The notes under the pieces are model-generated. The model was not told where the DNA came from and did not search any database. It saw only the letters and a list, made by a program, of their open reading frames with translations. A stretch of 64,000 nucleotides of DNA from Prevotella sp. UBA2754 (GTDB taxonomy: Bacteria; Bacteroidota; Bacteroidia; Bacteroidales; Bacteroidaceae): contig DEJG01000026.1 in NCBI GenBank assembly GCA_002353295.1, positions 182,234 to 246,233 on the forward strand, written 5' to 3'. Of this stretch, positions 18,876 through 27,864 are shown piece after piece. Position 1 is the first letter of the stretch. Each line of letters begins with the position of its first letter. The position numbers were made by a program, and so were the translations under genes.

Positions 18876-18934
18876 TAACGAAATGAAACATTTATTTTAC
18901 CAAATGTATCAAATGGAGCTTTTATCATGGCGAT

Positions 18935-18960
18935 GTTACATTTAAAAAGTTTTGTGTAAC
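18935..18960. promoter_or_regulatory. Inverted repeat GTTACA-N14-TGTAAC, candidate regulator site
   Basis: GTTACA at 18935-18940 and TGTAAC at 18955-18960 form an inverted repeat between the leftward xylan operon promoter and the rightward small-RNA promoter. The half site recurs as AAATGTAAC in front of the GH9 promoter (4013-4021). This suggests a regulator shared by the xylan genes; no candidate regulator gene is in the window. Confidence 0.4.
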
Positions 18961-18968
18961 TTTTAAAC

Positions 18969-19137
18969 TTGCGTTTTTAATAAATAGATAGTAACTTTGC
19001 CACAGAAATGATTTGAAGCATTAATCAGCTTAGGTTAGATTTGAAATATTTGATTAGTAGTTATGCTAGTTATGGTTTTAGTCATGGGGAGCTGACGTGA
19101 GTCACCTCCCCATTCTTTATGTCTTTTTTTATTGTTT
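18969..19137 (+). ncRNA. Candidate small RNA with its own promoter and terminator
   Basis: TTG at 18969-18971 and TAACTTTG at 18992-18999 are 20 nt apart, a full Bacteroidetes promoter. The transcript would start near 19005 and end at a strong hairpin (19084-19113) with a T-rich tail, about 125 nt in all. No plus-strand gene lies downstream; the next gene is convergent. The only plausible ORF is ten codons (ATG 19063, MLVMVLVMGS) ending inside the hairpin. It is either a small RNA or a very small peptide gene. Confidence 0.5.
19084..19137 (+). terminator. Strong hairpin terminator with GTGA tetraloop
   Basis: The arms ATGGGGAG (19084-19091) and CTCCCCAT (19106-19113) enclose TGAC and GTCA with a GTGA loop and one C-C mismatch. 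The tail includes a run of seven or more T on the plus strand. It overlaps the 3' end of the DUF4923 gene. Confidence 0.8.
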
Positions 19138-19755
19138 ACGCAGTGTAACTCCTGCCTGCATTCCATTAATGCTTTTCATGAGTGAAGTCATCGTCTTAAT
19201 TTGAGAATTGCTTGACTTCGCACCTAATGTCTTGAACAGATTGAGTAACTTGGTAGCGTCAGTCACGAACTGCATGTCCTTGCCGTCAATCTGAGTGGTC
19301 ACTTTGAGCGCCTTGATACCAGCGATGGTCAGTTGTAGCTTAGAGTCTTTCACTGCCCATTTTCCCTTAGAGGTCTTACCGTTCAGTGTTTCTGTGAATG
19401 TTCCGTCTTCTTTGAAAGTCATGGTGAAAGCACCAGGTTTGATGCCATAGCGGGTAAGATACTCCTGGATTTTGTTTTCCAGCTTGTTGGCAGCTATTTT
19501 CGATCCTACCTTAGCAAGGAGATTGTCTGATGTGAAAACAATTGCAGGTTCGGTGTACGACCAAGTGCCGATAATCTTATCCTGTGTAGCCTGTTTCTTG
19601 CTATTGAATACAGTGGTCAGGTTTGACACCAAATTATCAGATGATGACGTTCCACCCAATACGCCATTAATTACATCACCGAGGTCCTGGGCCTGAGCGT
19701 TTATTCCCATACCGAGCATCAAGCTCACCAAAAGCATTTTCATTATTCTTTTCAT
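19129..19755 (-). CDS. DUF4923 lipocalin-like secreted protein
   Basis: A 208-residue protein with a signal peptide (cleavage near NAQAQ) and the DUF4923/lipocalin-like pattern: GTWSY near residue 63, an amphipathic helix (LENKIQEYLTRYGI) and several short strands including TMTFKEDGTFTETLNGK and GKWAVKDSKLQLTI. This family is common in Bacteroidales and has no established function; a small-ligand carrier in the periplasm is plausible from the fold alone. It has its own promoter and appears to be monocistronic. Confidence 0.78.
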   Translation of the reverse strand: MKRIMKMLLVSLMLGMGINAQAQDLGDVINGVLGGTSSSDNLVSNLTTVFNSKKQATQDKIIGTWSYTEPAIVFTSDNLLAKVGSKIAANKLENKIQEYLTRYGIKPGAFTMTFKEDGTFTETLNGKTSKGKWAVKDSKLQLTIAGIKALKVTTQIDGKDMQFVTDATKLLNLFKTLGAKSSNSQIKTMTSLMKSINGMQAGVTLRKQ

Positions 19756-19783
19756 ATTTGTTCCTTGTTTTTGCTAAACAGCG

Positions 19784-19815
19784 CAAAAGTACTTATTTTG
19801 CACCTTATGACCAAA
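19784..19815 (-). promoter_or_regulatory. Promoter of the DUF4923 gene
   Basis: On the minus strand TTTG (19815-19812), a 20-nt spacer and TACTTTTG (19791-19784) match the Bacteroidetes consensus exactly. Confidence 0.7.
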
Positions 19816-19855
19816 ATAATTAGGAATAATTTAGTTTTCCCTTGGGGATTGCAGA

Positions 19856-21733
19856 CTATTCGTGCAGGATGAGGGCAGAATGGGGTAGAACAAAGGCTGA
19901 TTGACCACGGAGGGTACCTAAGCCTTGTTCATTGATTTGCCCTTGTTGACAGACGATAGTGTATCGACCCTTGGGGATGCGAATCTTCTGTGATTCGGAG
20001 GAAGCATTAAGAATAACGACAATGCGTGACCAAGTGTCAATGTCAGTGAGGTCTTTCAGTTGGAAAGCGACTACAGATTCGGGAGCGTCGAGGAACTCCA
20101 AGTGCCGGCGCACCTTGTCTGCAGAACCCAAGCGGAAGGCAGGATGATGCTTGCGCAAGGCGATAAGGCGTTTGTAGTAGTCAAATACTTGCGGATACAA
20201 CTGGAGGTTGGTCCAGTCCAAACGGTTGATGCTGTCAGGTGACTCAAATGAATTGTGAACCCCTTTCTTGTCGCGTAGCAGTTCTTCACCACTCAGCATG
20301 AATGGTATGCCTTGTGAAGTGAAAACGGCTGTCTGAGCGAGGAGGTCTAGTTTGGTGAGTAGGGAGTGGTGTTTGGTGAGTGAGGGTATGCTTGTGTGCA
20401 GACGGTCAACCAGACACATATCATCGTGGCAACTCACATAACTAATCATCTGAGTGGGTTCCAATGCCCAAGGCTCTTTGGAATAGTTCACCTTTGACAT
20501 ATCCACCTGCGGATGGTGGATGGCACCAGCTATACCAAACTTAAGCGATTCCTTTGCATCCCCAATGCCTCCTAACCAACCTGGTTTCGTGTCGTCAGAG
20601 AAGGGTCCACGCAGCGCATCACGTATCTCATCGCTAAATGCTGCTATGCGGGACATCTGTGGAATGTTTGCCTTCATGCCTAATTGTTCGTTGGGCAGTG
20701 CGCAGGCTCCTGCGCTCCATCCCTCGCCATAGATGAAGATGTTGGGATTGATGGCATCAACAGCCTTGCGTATTGCATTCATCGTTTCGATATCATGGAC
20801 ACCCATCAGGTCGAAGCGGAAACCGTCGATATGATATTCATTAATCCAGTATTTTACACTCTCTATCATAAAGCGGCGCATCATGGGCTGCTCGGAAGCT
20901 GTTTCATTGCCACAGCCCGACCCATTGCTATACGAACCATCAGCAGTCTTGCGGTAATAATAGTCAGGATAGGTACGCTGGAAATTGGAGTGTTCAATGT
21001 CGTAAGTGTGGTTGTAGACCACATCGAGGATGACGGAGATACCTGCCTTATGAAGTGACTGTACCATCTGCTTGAACTCTCGGATGCGGCACAGCGGATC
21101 GTAAGGGTCAGTAGAATATCCGCCTTCAGGCACATTATAGTTTACAGGGTCGTAACCCCAGTTGTACTTGTTGTCGCTTAGCCGAGTCTCATCAATTGAG
21201 CCATAATCGTAACTGGGTAGGATATGGACAGCATTAATGCCTAATTCCTTCAGGTGCTGAATAGCCCATGGCTCCGTCAGTGCGATGAATTTGCCAGGGT
21301 GTTTCGCATCAGGACGCGCTATGGAGAAATCGCGATGATGCATCTCGTAGATGATATTGTCCTGGAATGGGCGCAATACGTGCCGGTCGAACTGCCAACC
21401 ATCAGGATTCGTGTCCTGCAGGTCGATGACAACTCCTTTCCCACCATTCACGGTGACAGCTTTTGCAAACACACCGGGTGAAGCCTGTCCGTTGACCAAG
21501 AACTGGTATGTTTTGCCCTTCTGGTCACCCTTCACACATACTTTCCATATGCCCTCATGCAGGTTCATGGGAATGGAGTCTTCACCAACGATGATCAGGC
21601 AGGTGGCATCTTCAGGCGCGAAGAGCTGGAAGGTGGTAGACGCTGGTGTGTAGTCGACTTCATTGAAGTGGAAGTCTTGTGCTTGAACTGTTGTTGCTGC
21701 CATGGTGAGCAGTGAGATTAAGAGTTGTTTCAT
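19856..21733 (-). CDS. pulA: Type I pullulanase (GH13)
   Basis: A debranching enzyme that hydrolyses alpha-1,6 bonds in pullulan or branched maltodextrins. The 625-residue protein has a signal peptide (ending VQAQ), a CBM48 domain (about 25-110) and a GH13 barrel. The type I pullulanase signature YNWGYDP is at 190-196; GH13 regions are DVVYNH (237-242), GFRFDLMG with nucleophile Asp308, YGEGWS with Glu337, and SCHDD. A periplasmic location is inferred since no lipoprotein Cys follows the signal. It is third in the GH77-GH97-pullulanase operon, 13 nt after GH97. Confidence 0.93.
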   Translation of the reverse strand: MKQLLISLLTMAATTVQAQDFHFNEVDYTPASTTFQLFAPEDATCLIIVGEDSIPMNLHEGIWKVCVKGDQKGKTYQFLVNGQASPGVFAKAVTVNGGKGVVIDLQDTNPDGWQFDRHVLRPFQDNIIYEMHHRDFSIARPDAKHPGKFIALTEPWAIQHLKELGINAVHILPSYDYGSIDETRLSDNKYNWGYDPVNYNVPEGGYSTDPYDPLCRIREFKQMVQSLHKAGISVILDVVYNHTYDIEHSNFQRTYPDYYYRKTADGSYSNGSGCGNETASEQPMMRRFMIESVKYWINEYHIDGFRFDLMGVHDIETMNAIRKAVDAINPNIFIYGEGWSAGACALPNEQLGMKANIPQMSRIAAFSDEIRDALRGPFSDDTKPGWLGGIGDAKESLKFGIAGAIHHPQVDMSKVNYSKEPWALEPTQMISYVSCHDDMCLVDRLHTSIPSLTKHHSLLTKLDLLAQTAVFTSQGIPFMLSGEELLRDKKGVHNSFESPDSINRLDWTNLQLYPQVFDYYKRLIALRKHHPAFRLGSADKVRRHLEFLDAPESVVAFQLKDLTDIDTWSRIVVILNASSESQKIRIPKGRYTIVCQQGQINEQGLGTLRGQSAFVLPHSALILHE

Positions 21734-21746
21734 CCGTATCTGTTAA

Positions 21747-24014
21747 TTATTGTGCAATCAATGATATGGCGAAGCCACCGCCAGGTGCCTCTTTCACTTT
21801 GAGGGTGTCACCAGCTTTCACCACCTTCTTGGTGATGGTATAAGCCTTCGGATTCTTCTCGTAGTGAGCATCCTTGGCATCCGCATAGATGGTGCACTGA
21901 TATTTTCGGCCTTTGTCGAGGAAATCGAGTTTGATAGTGCTCTCATGGCCATTCTCATCACACTTGCCGCCCACGAACCAGTTGTCGGTGCCCTTGGCCT
22001 TACGGGCTACTGTGATGTAGTCGGCAGGTTCAGCCTCCAGATAGCGCGAGTCATCCCAGTCGCAAGCTACGTCACGGATAAACTGGAAGGCGTCGTCGTA
22101 CTTCTCATAGTGTTCAGGCAGGTCGGCTGCCATCTGCAGTGGAGAATACATGGTCAGATAGAGTGCCAGAGAACCGGCTATCGTGATGCGAGCCCATGAG
22201 GTATTATTACTCCAGTTAGAGAGTTTTGTTTCAAATATACCAGGGGTATAGTCCATCGGACCGCCTTGCAAGCGTGTGAATGGCAGGATACACGTATGGT
22301 CAGGGCGATTGCCGCCGAATGCCTCATATTCCGTGCCACGAGCTGACTCGCCGCCGACGAGGTTGGGGTAGGTGCGACAGAGACCGGTAGGACGAGTTGC
22401 CTCATGCGAATTCACCATGATATGATGCTTAGCAGCTTCCTGGATGACATATAGGTAATGGTTGTTCATGGACTGTGAATAGTGATGGTCGCCACGAGGA
22501 ATGATATCGCCTACATACCCTGTCTTCACAGCGTCATAACCATATTTGTTCATCAGCTCGAAAGCCTCCTTGATATGGCGCTCATAATTTTGGGTTGATG
22601 ATGATGTTTCGTGGTGCATCAGCAGTTTTACACCCTTGGAGTGTGCATACTCATTGAGCATCTTGATGTCGAAGTCAGGATAGGGAGTTACGAAATCGAA
22701 GACATCGCGCTTCCACATATTCGCCCAGTCTTCCCATCCGACATTCCAGCCCTCCACCAAGACTTGGTCGAGTCCGTTCTTGGCAGCAAAATCGATATAG
22801 CGCTTCACTTTTTCGTTGTTGGCACCATGGCGTCCATTCGGCTTTGCCTTTGTCCAGTCAATCTCATCGAGTTTGATGCTGGGGAACTCGTCCGTATAGT
22901 TCCATGACGACTTGCCCACAATCATTTCCCACCATACGCCGCAATATTTGGTTGGGTGAATCCATGAGGTGTCCTCAATTTTGCAAGGCTCGTTGAGATT
23001 CAGAATCAAGTTGCTTGACAGCATGTCGCGAGCATCATCGCTCACAATGATGGTGCGCCATGGTGTGTTACAAGGCGTTTGCATGGCTCCCTTCAGTCCT
23101 GTAGCGTCAGGTGTCAAGTGACTGACGAACGTGAATGGTTGGGGGAGTTCGTAATTCGACGGTGTAGGATTTGGAGTATATTTATTACTGCTACCCTCCA
23201 GCTTGGTGGTGAGCGCCTTTGTCTTCGTATCAACCAGTTCGAGGTGCATGGTCGCATAATCCAGACAGGCTGCTTCATGGATATTGATATAAAGTCCGTC
23301 GTCTGTCTTCATTTGTAATGAGGTCTGGACACCCGTTGGTGAGAACGTAGCAACCGACGAGTTACCCCAGTTGACAGCCTGACGATAGCGACCGCGGATT
23401 TCCGACAGTCGGCTCTCAATGGTCATCTGCTCTTGTGTGTCGTAATCACCGGGCAGCCACCATGCTAGGTGGTCGCCTGTCATGGCAAACTCTGTATGTT
23501 CCTCTTTGATTAGGAAATAGCTCATAGAGCGCTGCTGAGGGAATTCATAGCGGAAACCGATGCCGTCATCATAGACGCGGAAGCGGATGATCATCGTGCG
23601 GATGTGGACGGCAGGGCGTTCGTGAATGCCAGGAACGGCAGGCCCCCTGCGAATGGGCATCACCTCTTGATCCAGTGTGACACATAGTTCGTTATAGTGG
23701 TTGCGAATGGTAGCAGTCTCTCCCCATACGGGTTTCCAAGTCTCATCAAACTCCTTGGTCTCTTCTTTCATGACCATAAAACCATCCATCAGGTCACGAT
23801 GGCGCATCTCGGGTGAGGTATGTTTATCCTCAGCCAGTTCGAAACCCATTCGCGAGGGTCTCACCACTTCCTTCCCCTTATAGGTGAGGGAATATTTGGG
23901 TATTCCATTCGATGCATCGAACGTCAGTACCAGATTGCCATTAGGCGATTTGACACTTCCTGCCAATGCCGCCAGAGGCATTGCTGCTAAAAGCAAAAAA
24001 AGTAATTTTTTCAT
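21747..24014 (-). CDS. susB: GH97 alpha-glucosidase (SusB-like)
   Basis: A periplasmic alpha-glucosidase that releases glucose from maltooligosaccharides. The 755-residue protein has a signal peptide (ending ALAG), an N-terminal beta-sandwich, a (beta/alpha)8 barrel and a C-terminal beta domain. The glutamates expected in the inverting SusB type are present in HHETSS, NSHEATRPTG and ARGTEYEAF, so it should invert rather than retain configuration like the GH97 alpha-galactosidases. It lies 8 nt after the GH77 gene. Confidence 0.92.
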   Translation of the reverse strand: MKKLLFLLLAAMPLAALAGSVKSPNGNLVLTFDASNGIPKYSLTYKGKEVVRPSRMGFELAEDKHTSPEMRHRDLMDGFMVMKEETKEFDETWKPVWGETATIRNHYNELCVTLDQEVMPIRRGPAVPGIHERPAVHIRTMIIRFRVYDDGIGFRYEFPQQRSMSYFLIKEEHTEFAMTGDHLAWWLPGDYDTQEQMTIESRLSEIRGRYRQAVNWGNSSVATFSPTGVQTSLQMKTDDGLYINIHEAACLDYATMHLELVDTKTKALTTKLEGSSNKYTPNPTPSNYELPQPFTFVSHLTPDATGLKGAMQTPCNTPWRTIIVSDDARDMLSSNLILNLNEPCKIEDTSWIHPTKYCGVWWEMIVGKSSWNYTDEFPSIKLDEIDWTKAKPNGRHGANNEKVKRYIDFAAKNGLDQVLVEGWNVGWEDWANMWKRDVFDFVTPYPDFDIKMLNEYAHSKGVKLLMHHETSSSTQNYERHIKEAFELMNKYGYDAVKTGYVGDIIPRGDHHYSQSMNNHYLYVIQEAAKHHIMVNSHEATRPTGLCRTYPNLVGGESARGTEYEAFGGNRPDHTCILPFTRLQGGPMDYTPGIFETKLSNWSNNTSWARITIAGSLALYLTMYSPLQMAADLPEHYEKYDDAFQFIRDVACDWDDSRYLEAEPADYITVARKAKGTDNWFVGGKCDENGHESTIKLDFLDKGRKYQCTIYADAKDAHYEKNPKAYTITKKVVKAGDTLKVKEAPGGGFAISLIAQ

Positions 24015-24022
24015 TTCTATAA

Positions 24023-26449
24023 TTATTTGCGTCCACTTTGTACAATCAGAGTGCGAATCTCTTCGTTATAGTCGTCGGCAGTTAACAGCTGTTCGATCGT
24101 GAGATGCATGCGATAACGCCAGTAGTGGCGAGGGTTGGCAGGGATGTTGATACGCTCGGCATTCTGGTCGGGCAAGCGAAGACGTTCATCAATAGAGAGC
24201 CAGTCTTGAAGTGACAATAGGCAGAGCATCGAAGGTGAGGTGAGATGACGGCTCACGATGTCTTTAGCCAACCAACCGGGCAGGGGGTGAGGTGCTGCGC
24301 CACTGCGATAGAGCATCGAGTTGAAGTAGTCCTGCGTTCGCTCTTCGTCTTCGTCCCACCATTGGCGCAGTGTCGCCATATCATGGGTTGATATCGTGCA
24401 AACCGAACGATAGGGGTTGCGTGACAAATGCCCGAATCTTACCTTGTCATCCTTTGGCATTGATTGAATCTCGAGTGAGAGAATGCGCAACTCGTTCATC
24501 ACCCAGGGAACGCAATCGGGTACCATACCCAAATCCTCCGCGCAGACCAACATGCGTGTAGCCTGAGTCAGTTTGGGCAGTTTCTTCATGGCCTCCTGAT
24601 ACCAGAAGTGATTATTGCGACGATAGAAATAGTCGTTATAAAGCTGATTGAAATGATATTTCTCGTCATCGTTCAAATCGGCAAAGGCCTGCTGATACTG
24701 TACGGCGATACGTGGGTGCCAACGGTCATTGCGCTTATGGTCAATGAGGAAAAGTCCCTCACGGAAAGGTACTCCGTAGGCAGCAATCTCCTCTTTGCTA
24801 AGTCCAAGGGCGGGCGAAAACTGTCCCATCAGTCCCGATTTCTCAGGAACAGGAATTTCCCAAATACGGAAGAATCCTAATACGTGGTCTATGCGGTATG
24901 CATCGAAATACTGTGCCATCTTTTTGAAGCGGCGTACCCACCAGGCACAGCCATCCTTCAACATCTCGTCCCAGTTGTAGGTGGGGAATCCCCAGTTCTG
25001 TCCATCTGCGGAGAATGGATCGGGCGGCGCACCGGCCTGTCCATTCAAGTTGAAGTATTTTGGTTCTACCCATGCCTCTACGCCATCACGAGAGATACCG
25101 ATGGGGATATCACCCTTGAGGATGACACGATGCTGACGGGCATATTCATGAGCCTCACGCATCTGCTTATCGAGGTTGTATTGCACATAGCACCAGAAGT
25201 TAATCACTTTCTTATCGGGCTTAGCCAATGGTACAGGCCATTCACTGAAGGTTGCAGTGCCATATAGGTCGCGATAGAAACAAAACTCAGCATAGGGCTT
25301 CAGCCACTGCTCGTTCTCCTTATAAAAAGCCTTGTAGGCAGCACTGCGGCTCACCGAAGTCCACTCCTGTTGGAAGAGAGCCTGCAGATAGTCCATTTTG
25401 GCCGTAAACATTCGTTCGTAGTCAATCTGTGGCAGTGCATTGAGTTCCTGACGCAGTTGTTCGAAGTGTGCCTTCTTCTCTTTGTCTTTCAGTGCAGGCA
25501 ACTGACGGAAGTCTGTGTATTGTGGATGCAGGGCATAGATGCTGATACTGTTATATGGATAACTGTCTTGCCATGTATGTGTCATATTGGTATCGTTGAT
25601 AGGCAATACCTGAATCACACGCTGGTTGGTCTTGTCTGCCCAGTCAACCATCATTTTCAAATCGCCGAAGTCGCCCACACCAAAACTCCCCTCACTGCGC
25701 AGCGAGAAAATAGGAATCACCGTACCGGCACCTTTCCATGGATAAATGGGGAAATAAGCTTGCGACAGTTCATAGACCATCACCTCATCGGCACCGATGG
25801 CAGGCAGGTCAATGCTGCGGTTGGCATCCTGTTCCCAAATGGGCGTGAAATCTTGTTCGCTATCACAGATGATGAACTTGAACTCGAAGTGTTGTGGCAG
25901 TTGTGTGGCATCCAAGCTGACTACCCATTCGTGGTATTCATGTTCCGTCATATTGATAGCACGCTTGGGGTCCCAGGCTCCTAAACATTCTGGTGCACCT
26001 ACAATGGCAAGCCATTCATTGGGCCTCAGCTGCGGGGCACGTACCTTCAGTCTTACCGTTGAGGCGAATTCCGTCTTGGTGCTCAATGCGCACTTGCGCA
26101 ATGCGACACACTCAGTGAATGCCGAAGAATACATATAAGCATCCTCAGGGATGTCAATCCAGTGGTCATAAACGGTATAGTGCTTGGCTTTCTGAGCAGC
26201 AAACTCCAGTCGGTGAGGTTCCATCAGCCATTCTTTACGGGCCTCTTCGTCACCGCGCATCACACTATAGTAATAGTCGATGTATGTTTCTGGTTTGGTC
26301 GTCATTGAGAGTTCGCAGAACCAATGCAGCCCATCGAGCGTACTCATCTGATGACGTATGGCCTCCTGGGCATCATCATTCGGTAGGATGTTCAATACCA
26401 AAGATTCTCCAAAGGTCGTTTGGTATTCTACATTTATCAGTAGTTTCAT
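24023..26449 (-). CDS. malQ: GH77 4-alpha-glucanotransferase with two N-terminal starch-binding domains
   Basis: A cytoplasmic amylomaltase (DPE2-like) that moves glucan units between maltose and acceptors. From ATG 26449 it has 808 residues and no signal peptide: two CBM20-type domains (about 1-100 and 125-225, the second with AIVGAPECLGAWDP), then the GH77 barrel. Catalytic regions are YRIDHVLGFFR (nucleophile Asp), CAEDLGMVP (acid/base Glu) and STHDMATLRQWW. The extra residues from the upstream frame to 26542 run across the promoter and terminator and are rejected. First gene of its operon. Confidence 0.93.
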   Translation of the reverse strand: MKLLINVEYQTTFGESLVLNILPNDDAQEAIRHQMSTLDGLHWFCELSMTTKPETYIDYYYSVMRGDEEARKEWLMEPHRLEFAAQKAKHYTVYDHWIDIPEDAYMYSSAFTECVALRKCALSTKTEFASTVRLKVRAPQLRPNEWLAIVGAPECLGAWDPKRAINMTEHEYHEWVVSLDATQLPQHFEFKFIICDSEQDFTPIWEQDANRSIDLPAIGADEVMVYELSQAYFPIYPWKGAGTVIPIFSLRSEGSFGVGDFGDLKMMVDWADKTNQRVIQVLPINDTNMTHTWQDSYPYNSISIYALHPQYTDFRQLPALKDKEKKAHFEQLRQELNALPQIDYERMFTAKMDYLQALFQQEWTSVSRSAAYKAFYKENEQWLKPYAEFCFYRDLYGTATFSEWPVPLAKPDKKVINFWCYVQYNLDKQMREAHEYARQHRVILKGDIPIGISRDGVEAWVEPKYFNLNGQAGAPPDPFSADGQNWGFPTYNWDEMLKDGCAWWVRRFKKMAQYFDAYRIDHVLGFFRIWEIPVPEKSGLMGQFSPALGLSKEEIAAYGVPFREGLFLIDHKRNDRWHPRIAVQYQQAFADLNDDEKYHFNQLYNDYFYRRNNHFWYQEAMKKLPKLTQATRMLVCAEDLGMVPDCVPWVMNELRILSLEIQSMPKDDKVRFGHLSRNPYRSVCTISTHDMATLRQWWDEDEERTQDYFNSMLYRSGAAPHPLPGWLAKDIVSRHLTSPSMLCLLSLQDWLSIDERLRLPDQNAERINIPANPRHYWRYRMHLTIEQLLTADDYNEEIRTLIVQSGRK

Positions 26450-26475
26450 AAGCGTTGAATTTATAGTTTCTATGG

Positions 26476-26505
26476 CAAAGTTACAAAAAATCCCTGTGAG
26501 TGCAA
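26476..26505 (-). promoter_or_regulatory. Promoter of the GH77-GH97-pullulanase operon
   Basis: On the minus strand TTG (26505-26503) and TAACTTTG (26483-26476) are 19 nt apart. The -33 element lies in the loop of the terminator of the upstream operon. Confidence 0.6.
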
Positions 26506-26516
26506 TTCTCACAGGG
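26484..26516 (-). terminator. Terminator of the lacI-MFS operon
   Basis: A perfect 9-bp stem (CCCTGTGAG 26492-26500, CTCACAGGG 26508-26516) with a 7-nt loop is followed on the minus strand by six T. It lies between the LacI operator and the -7 box of the next operon. Confidence 0.85.
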
Positions 26517-26537
26517 CATGTTTTGAAAGTTATGGAA

Positions 26538-26551
26538 TGCAAACGTTTGCA
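26538..26551. promoter_or_regulatory. LacI-family operator upstream of GH77
   Basis: TGCAAACGTTTGCA, a perfect 14-bp palindrome with the central CG typical of LacI/PurR-family sites (18 bp if the flanking AA and TT are counted). It starts 55 bases above the end of the -7 box (54 bp gap) and overlaps nothing but the region just after the MFS stop codon. Confidence 0.8.
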
Positions 26552-26552
26552 T

Positions 26553-27863
26553 TTATTCCTTCTGACGGATGATGGTGACGCAGGCTGCGCCTACACAAAG
26601 CAGGACGCCCGAGACAATCATCATGGTTGACTGGTGACTGCCCACCAGTGAGAGCACCAGTCCACCACAAAGGGCTGCAACTATCTGTGGAATACAAATA
26701 GTACCATTGAAAAGTCCGAGGTAGGCACCCATGTGACCATAGCCCTGCAGGGCATTGGTGACAAAGGTGAAAGGCATGGCCAGCATAGCAGCCCAGGCAC
26801 AACCTATCAAGAGAAATGGAATGAACTGAAGATAAGCGTCATGAATAAAAGGTACCATGGCAAACCCTACGCCTCCAATGACGAGGCTGACAGCGTATGC
26901 AACTTTGGTGTTCTTGAACTGTGGGAGGATGGAAGCCCAGATAACGGAACCGATGGCTTGAACGGCAAACAAGACACCCACCCAGTTGCCTGCGGTCTGA
27001 AAATCTTCGCTGGCAGGGTCGGTGGAGTTCCATACTGTCTCGGCAATAGCCCCCGTAGAGTAGTTCCACATATAGAGGAAGGCAGCCCAGCAGAAGAACT
27101 GAACCAATCCCACTTTCCAGAAGGTGGCAGGTGCTTTCTTCAATAGGGTAATCCAGTTGCCGGAATCCTCTGATTTCTCTGATTCCTCTGAGCCTCCATT
27201 ATACTCGGCATACTCCTGTGGATTCCACTCCTTTACCTTCAAAGTGGTGTATATAACACATAGGATAAGGATAGCGGCACCCACATAGAACGACCAGATG
27301 ACACTATCGGGAATCACACCTTTCTCAGCCACATTGCTGATGCCGATGAAAGTGAAAATGAAGGGAAAGAGAAAGCCCGCTACACTACCGGCATTACAAA
27401 GGAACGACTGAATGCTGTAGGCTTTGGCCTTCTGCTCTTCGTTCACCATATCGCCCACCAGCATCTTAAAAGGCTGCATGGCCATATTGATACTGGTATC
27501 GAGAAACATGAGGGCTATCAATCCGAACATCATTGCGGCACTCACCGTCAGACCCAGTGAACCGGCATTAGGCAGCAGACACATCACCAATACGGCAACG
27601 GCGGCCCCTATAAATAAATAAGGTATGCGTCGGCCCCAGCGTGTCCATGTCTTGTCACTCAGTGTACCTACAATTGGTTGCACCAGAATACCCATCAGTG
27701 GCGGCAATATCCAGAAATAACTCAGGTTGTGCGGATCAGCTCCCAGTGTAGCGAAGATACGCGAAATGTTAGCACTCTGCAGTGCATAGGCTATCTGTAC
27801 TCCGAAGAATCCGAAGCTCAGATTCCATAAACTCCAAAAAGGTAAATTCGGTTTCGTTTTCAT
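26553..27863 (-). CDS. MFS sugar transporter, probably maltose/maltodextrin uptake
   Basis: A 436-residue inner-membrane carrier of the major facilitator superfamily with about 12 hydrophobic segments. The loop between segments 2 and 3 has the MFS motif GTLSDKTWTRWGRR. A charged loop rich in Glu and Ser (about residues 228-240) separates the two halves. It lies 1 nt after lacI and beside GH77, so its substrate is probably glucose, maltose or short maltodextrins entering the cytosol; homologues of this type in Bacteroidetes are usually annotated as maltose transporters. Confidence 0.85.
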   Translation of the reverse strand: MKTKPNLPFWSLWNLSFGFFGVQIAYALQSANISRIFATLGADPHNLSYFWILPPLMGILVQPIVGTLSDKTWTRWGRRIPYLFIGAAVAVLVMCLLPNAGSLGLTVSAAMMFGLIALMFLDTSINMAMQPFKMLVGDMVNEEQKAKAYSIQSFLCNAGSVAGFLFPFIFTFIGISNVAEKGVIPDSVIWSFYVGAAILILCVIYTTLKVKEWNPQEYAEYNGGSEESEKSEDSGNWITLLKKAPATFWKVGLVQFFCWAAFLYMWNYSTGAIAETVWNSTDPASEDFQTAGNWVGVLFAVQAIGSVIWASILPQFKNTKVAYAVSLVIGGVGFAMVPFIHDAYLQFIPFLLIGCAWAAMLAMPFTFVTNALQGYGHMGAYLGLFNGTICIPQIVAALCGGLVLSLVGSHQSTMMIVSGVLLCVGAACVTIIRQKE

Positions 27864-27864
27864 A

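Noticed and set aside
26450..26542. N-terminal extension of the GH77 frame
   Set aside because: It covers the promoter and a terminator, and the first CBM20 begins at the ATG at 26449.
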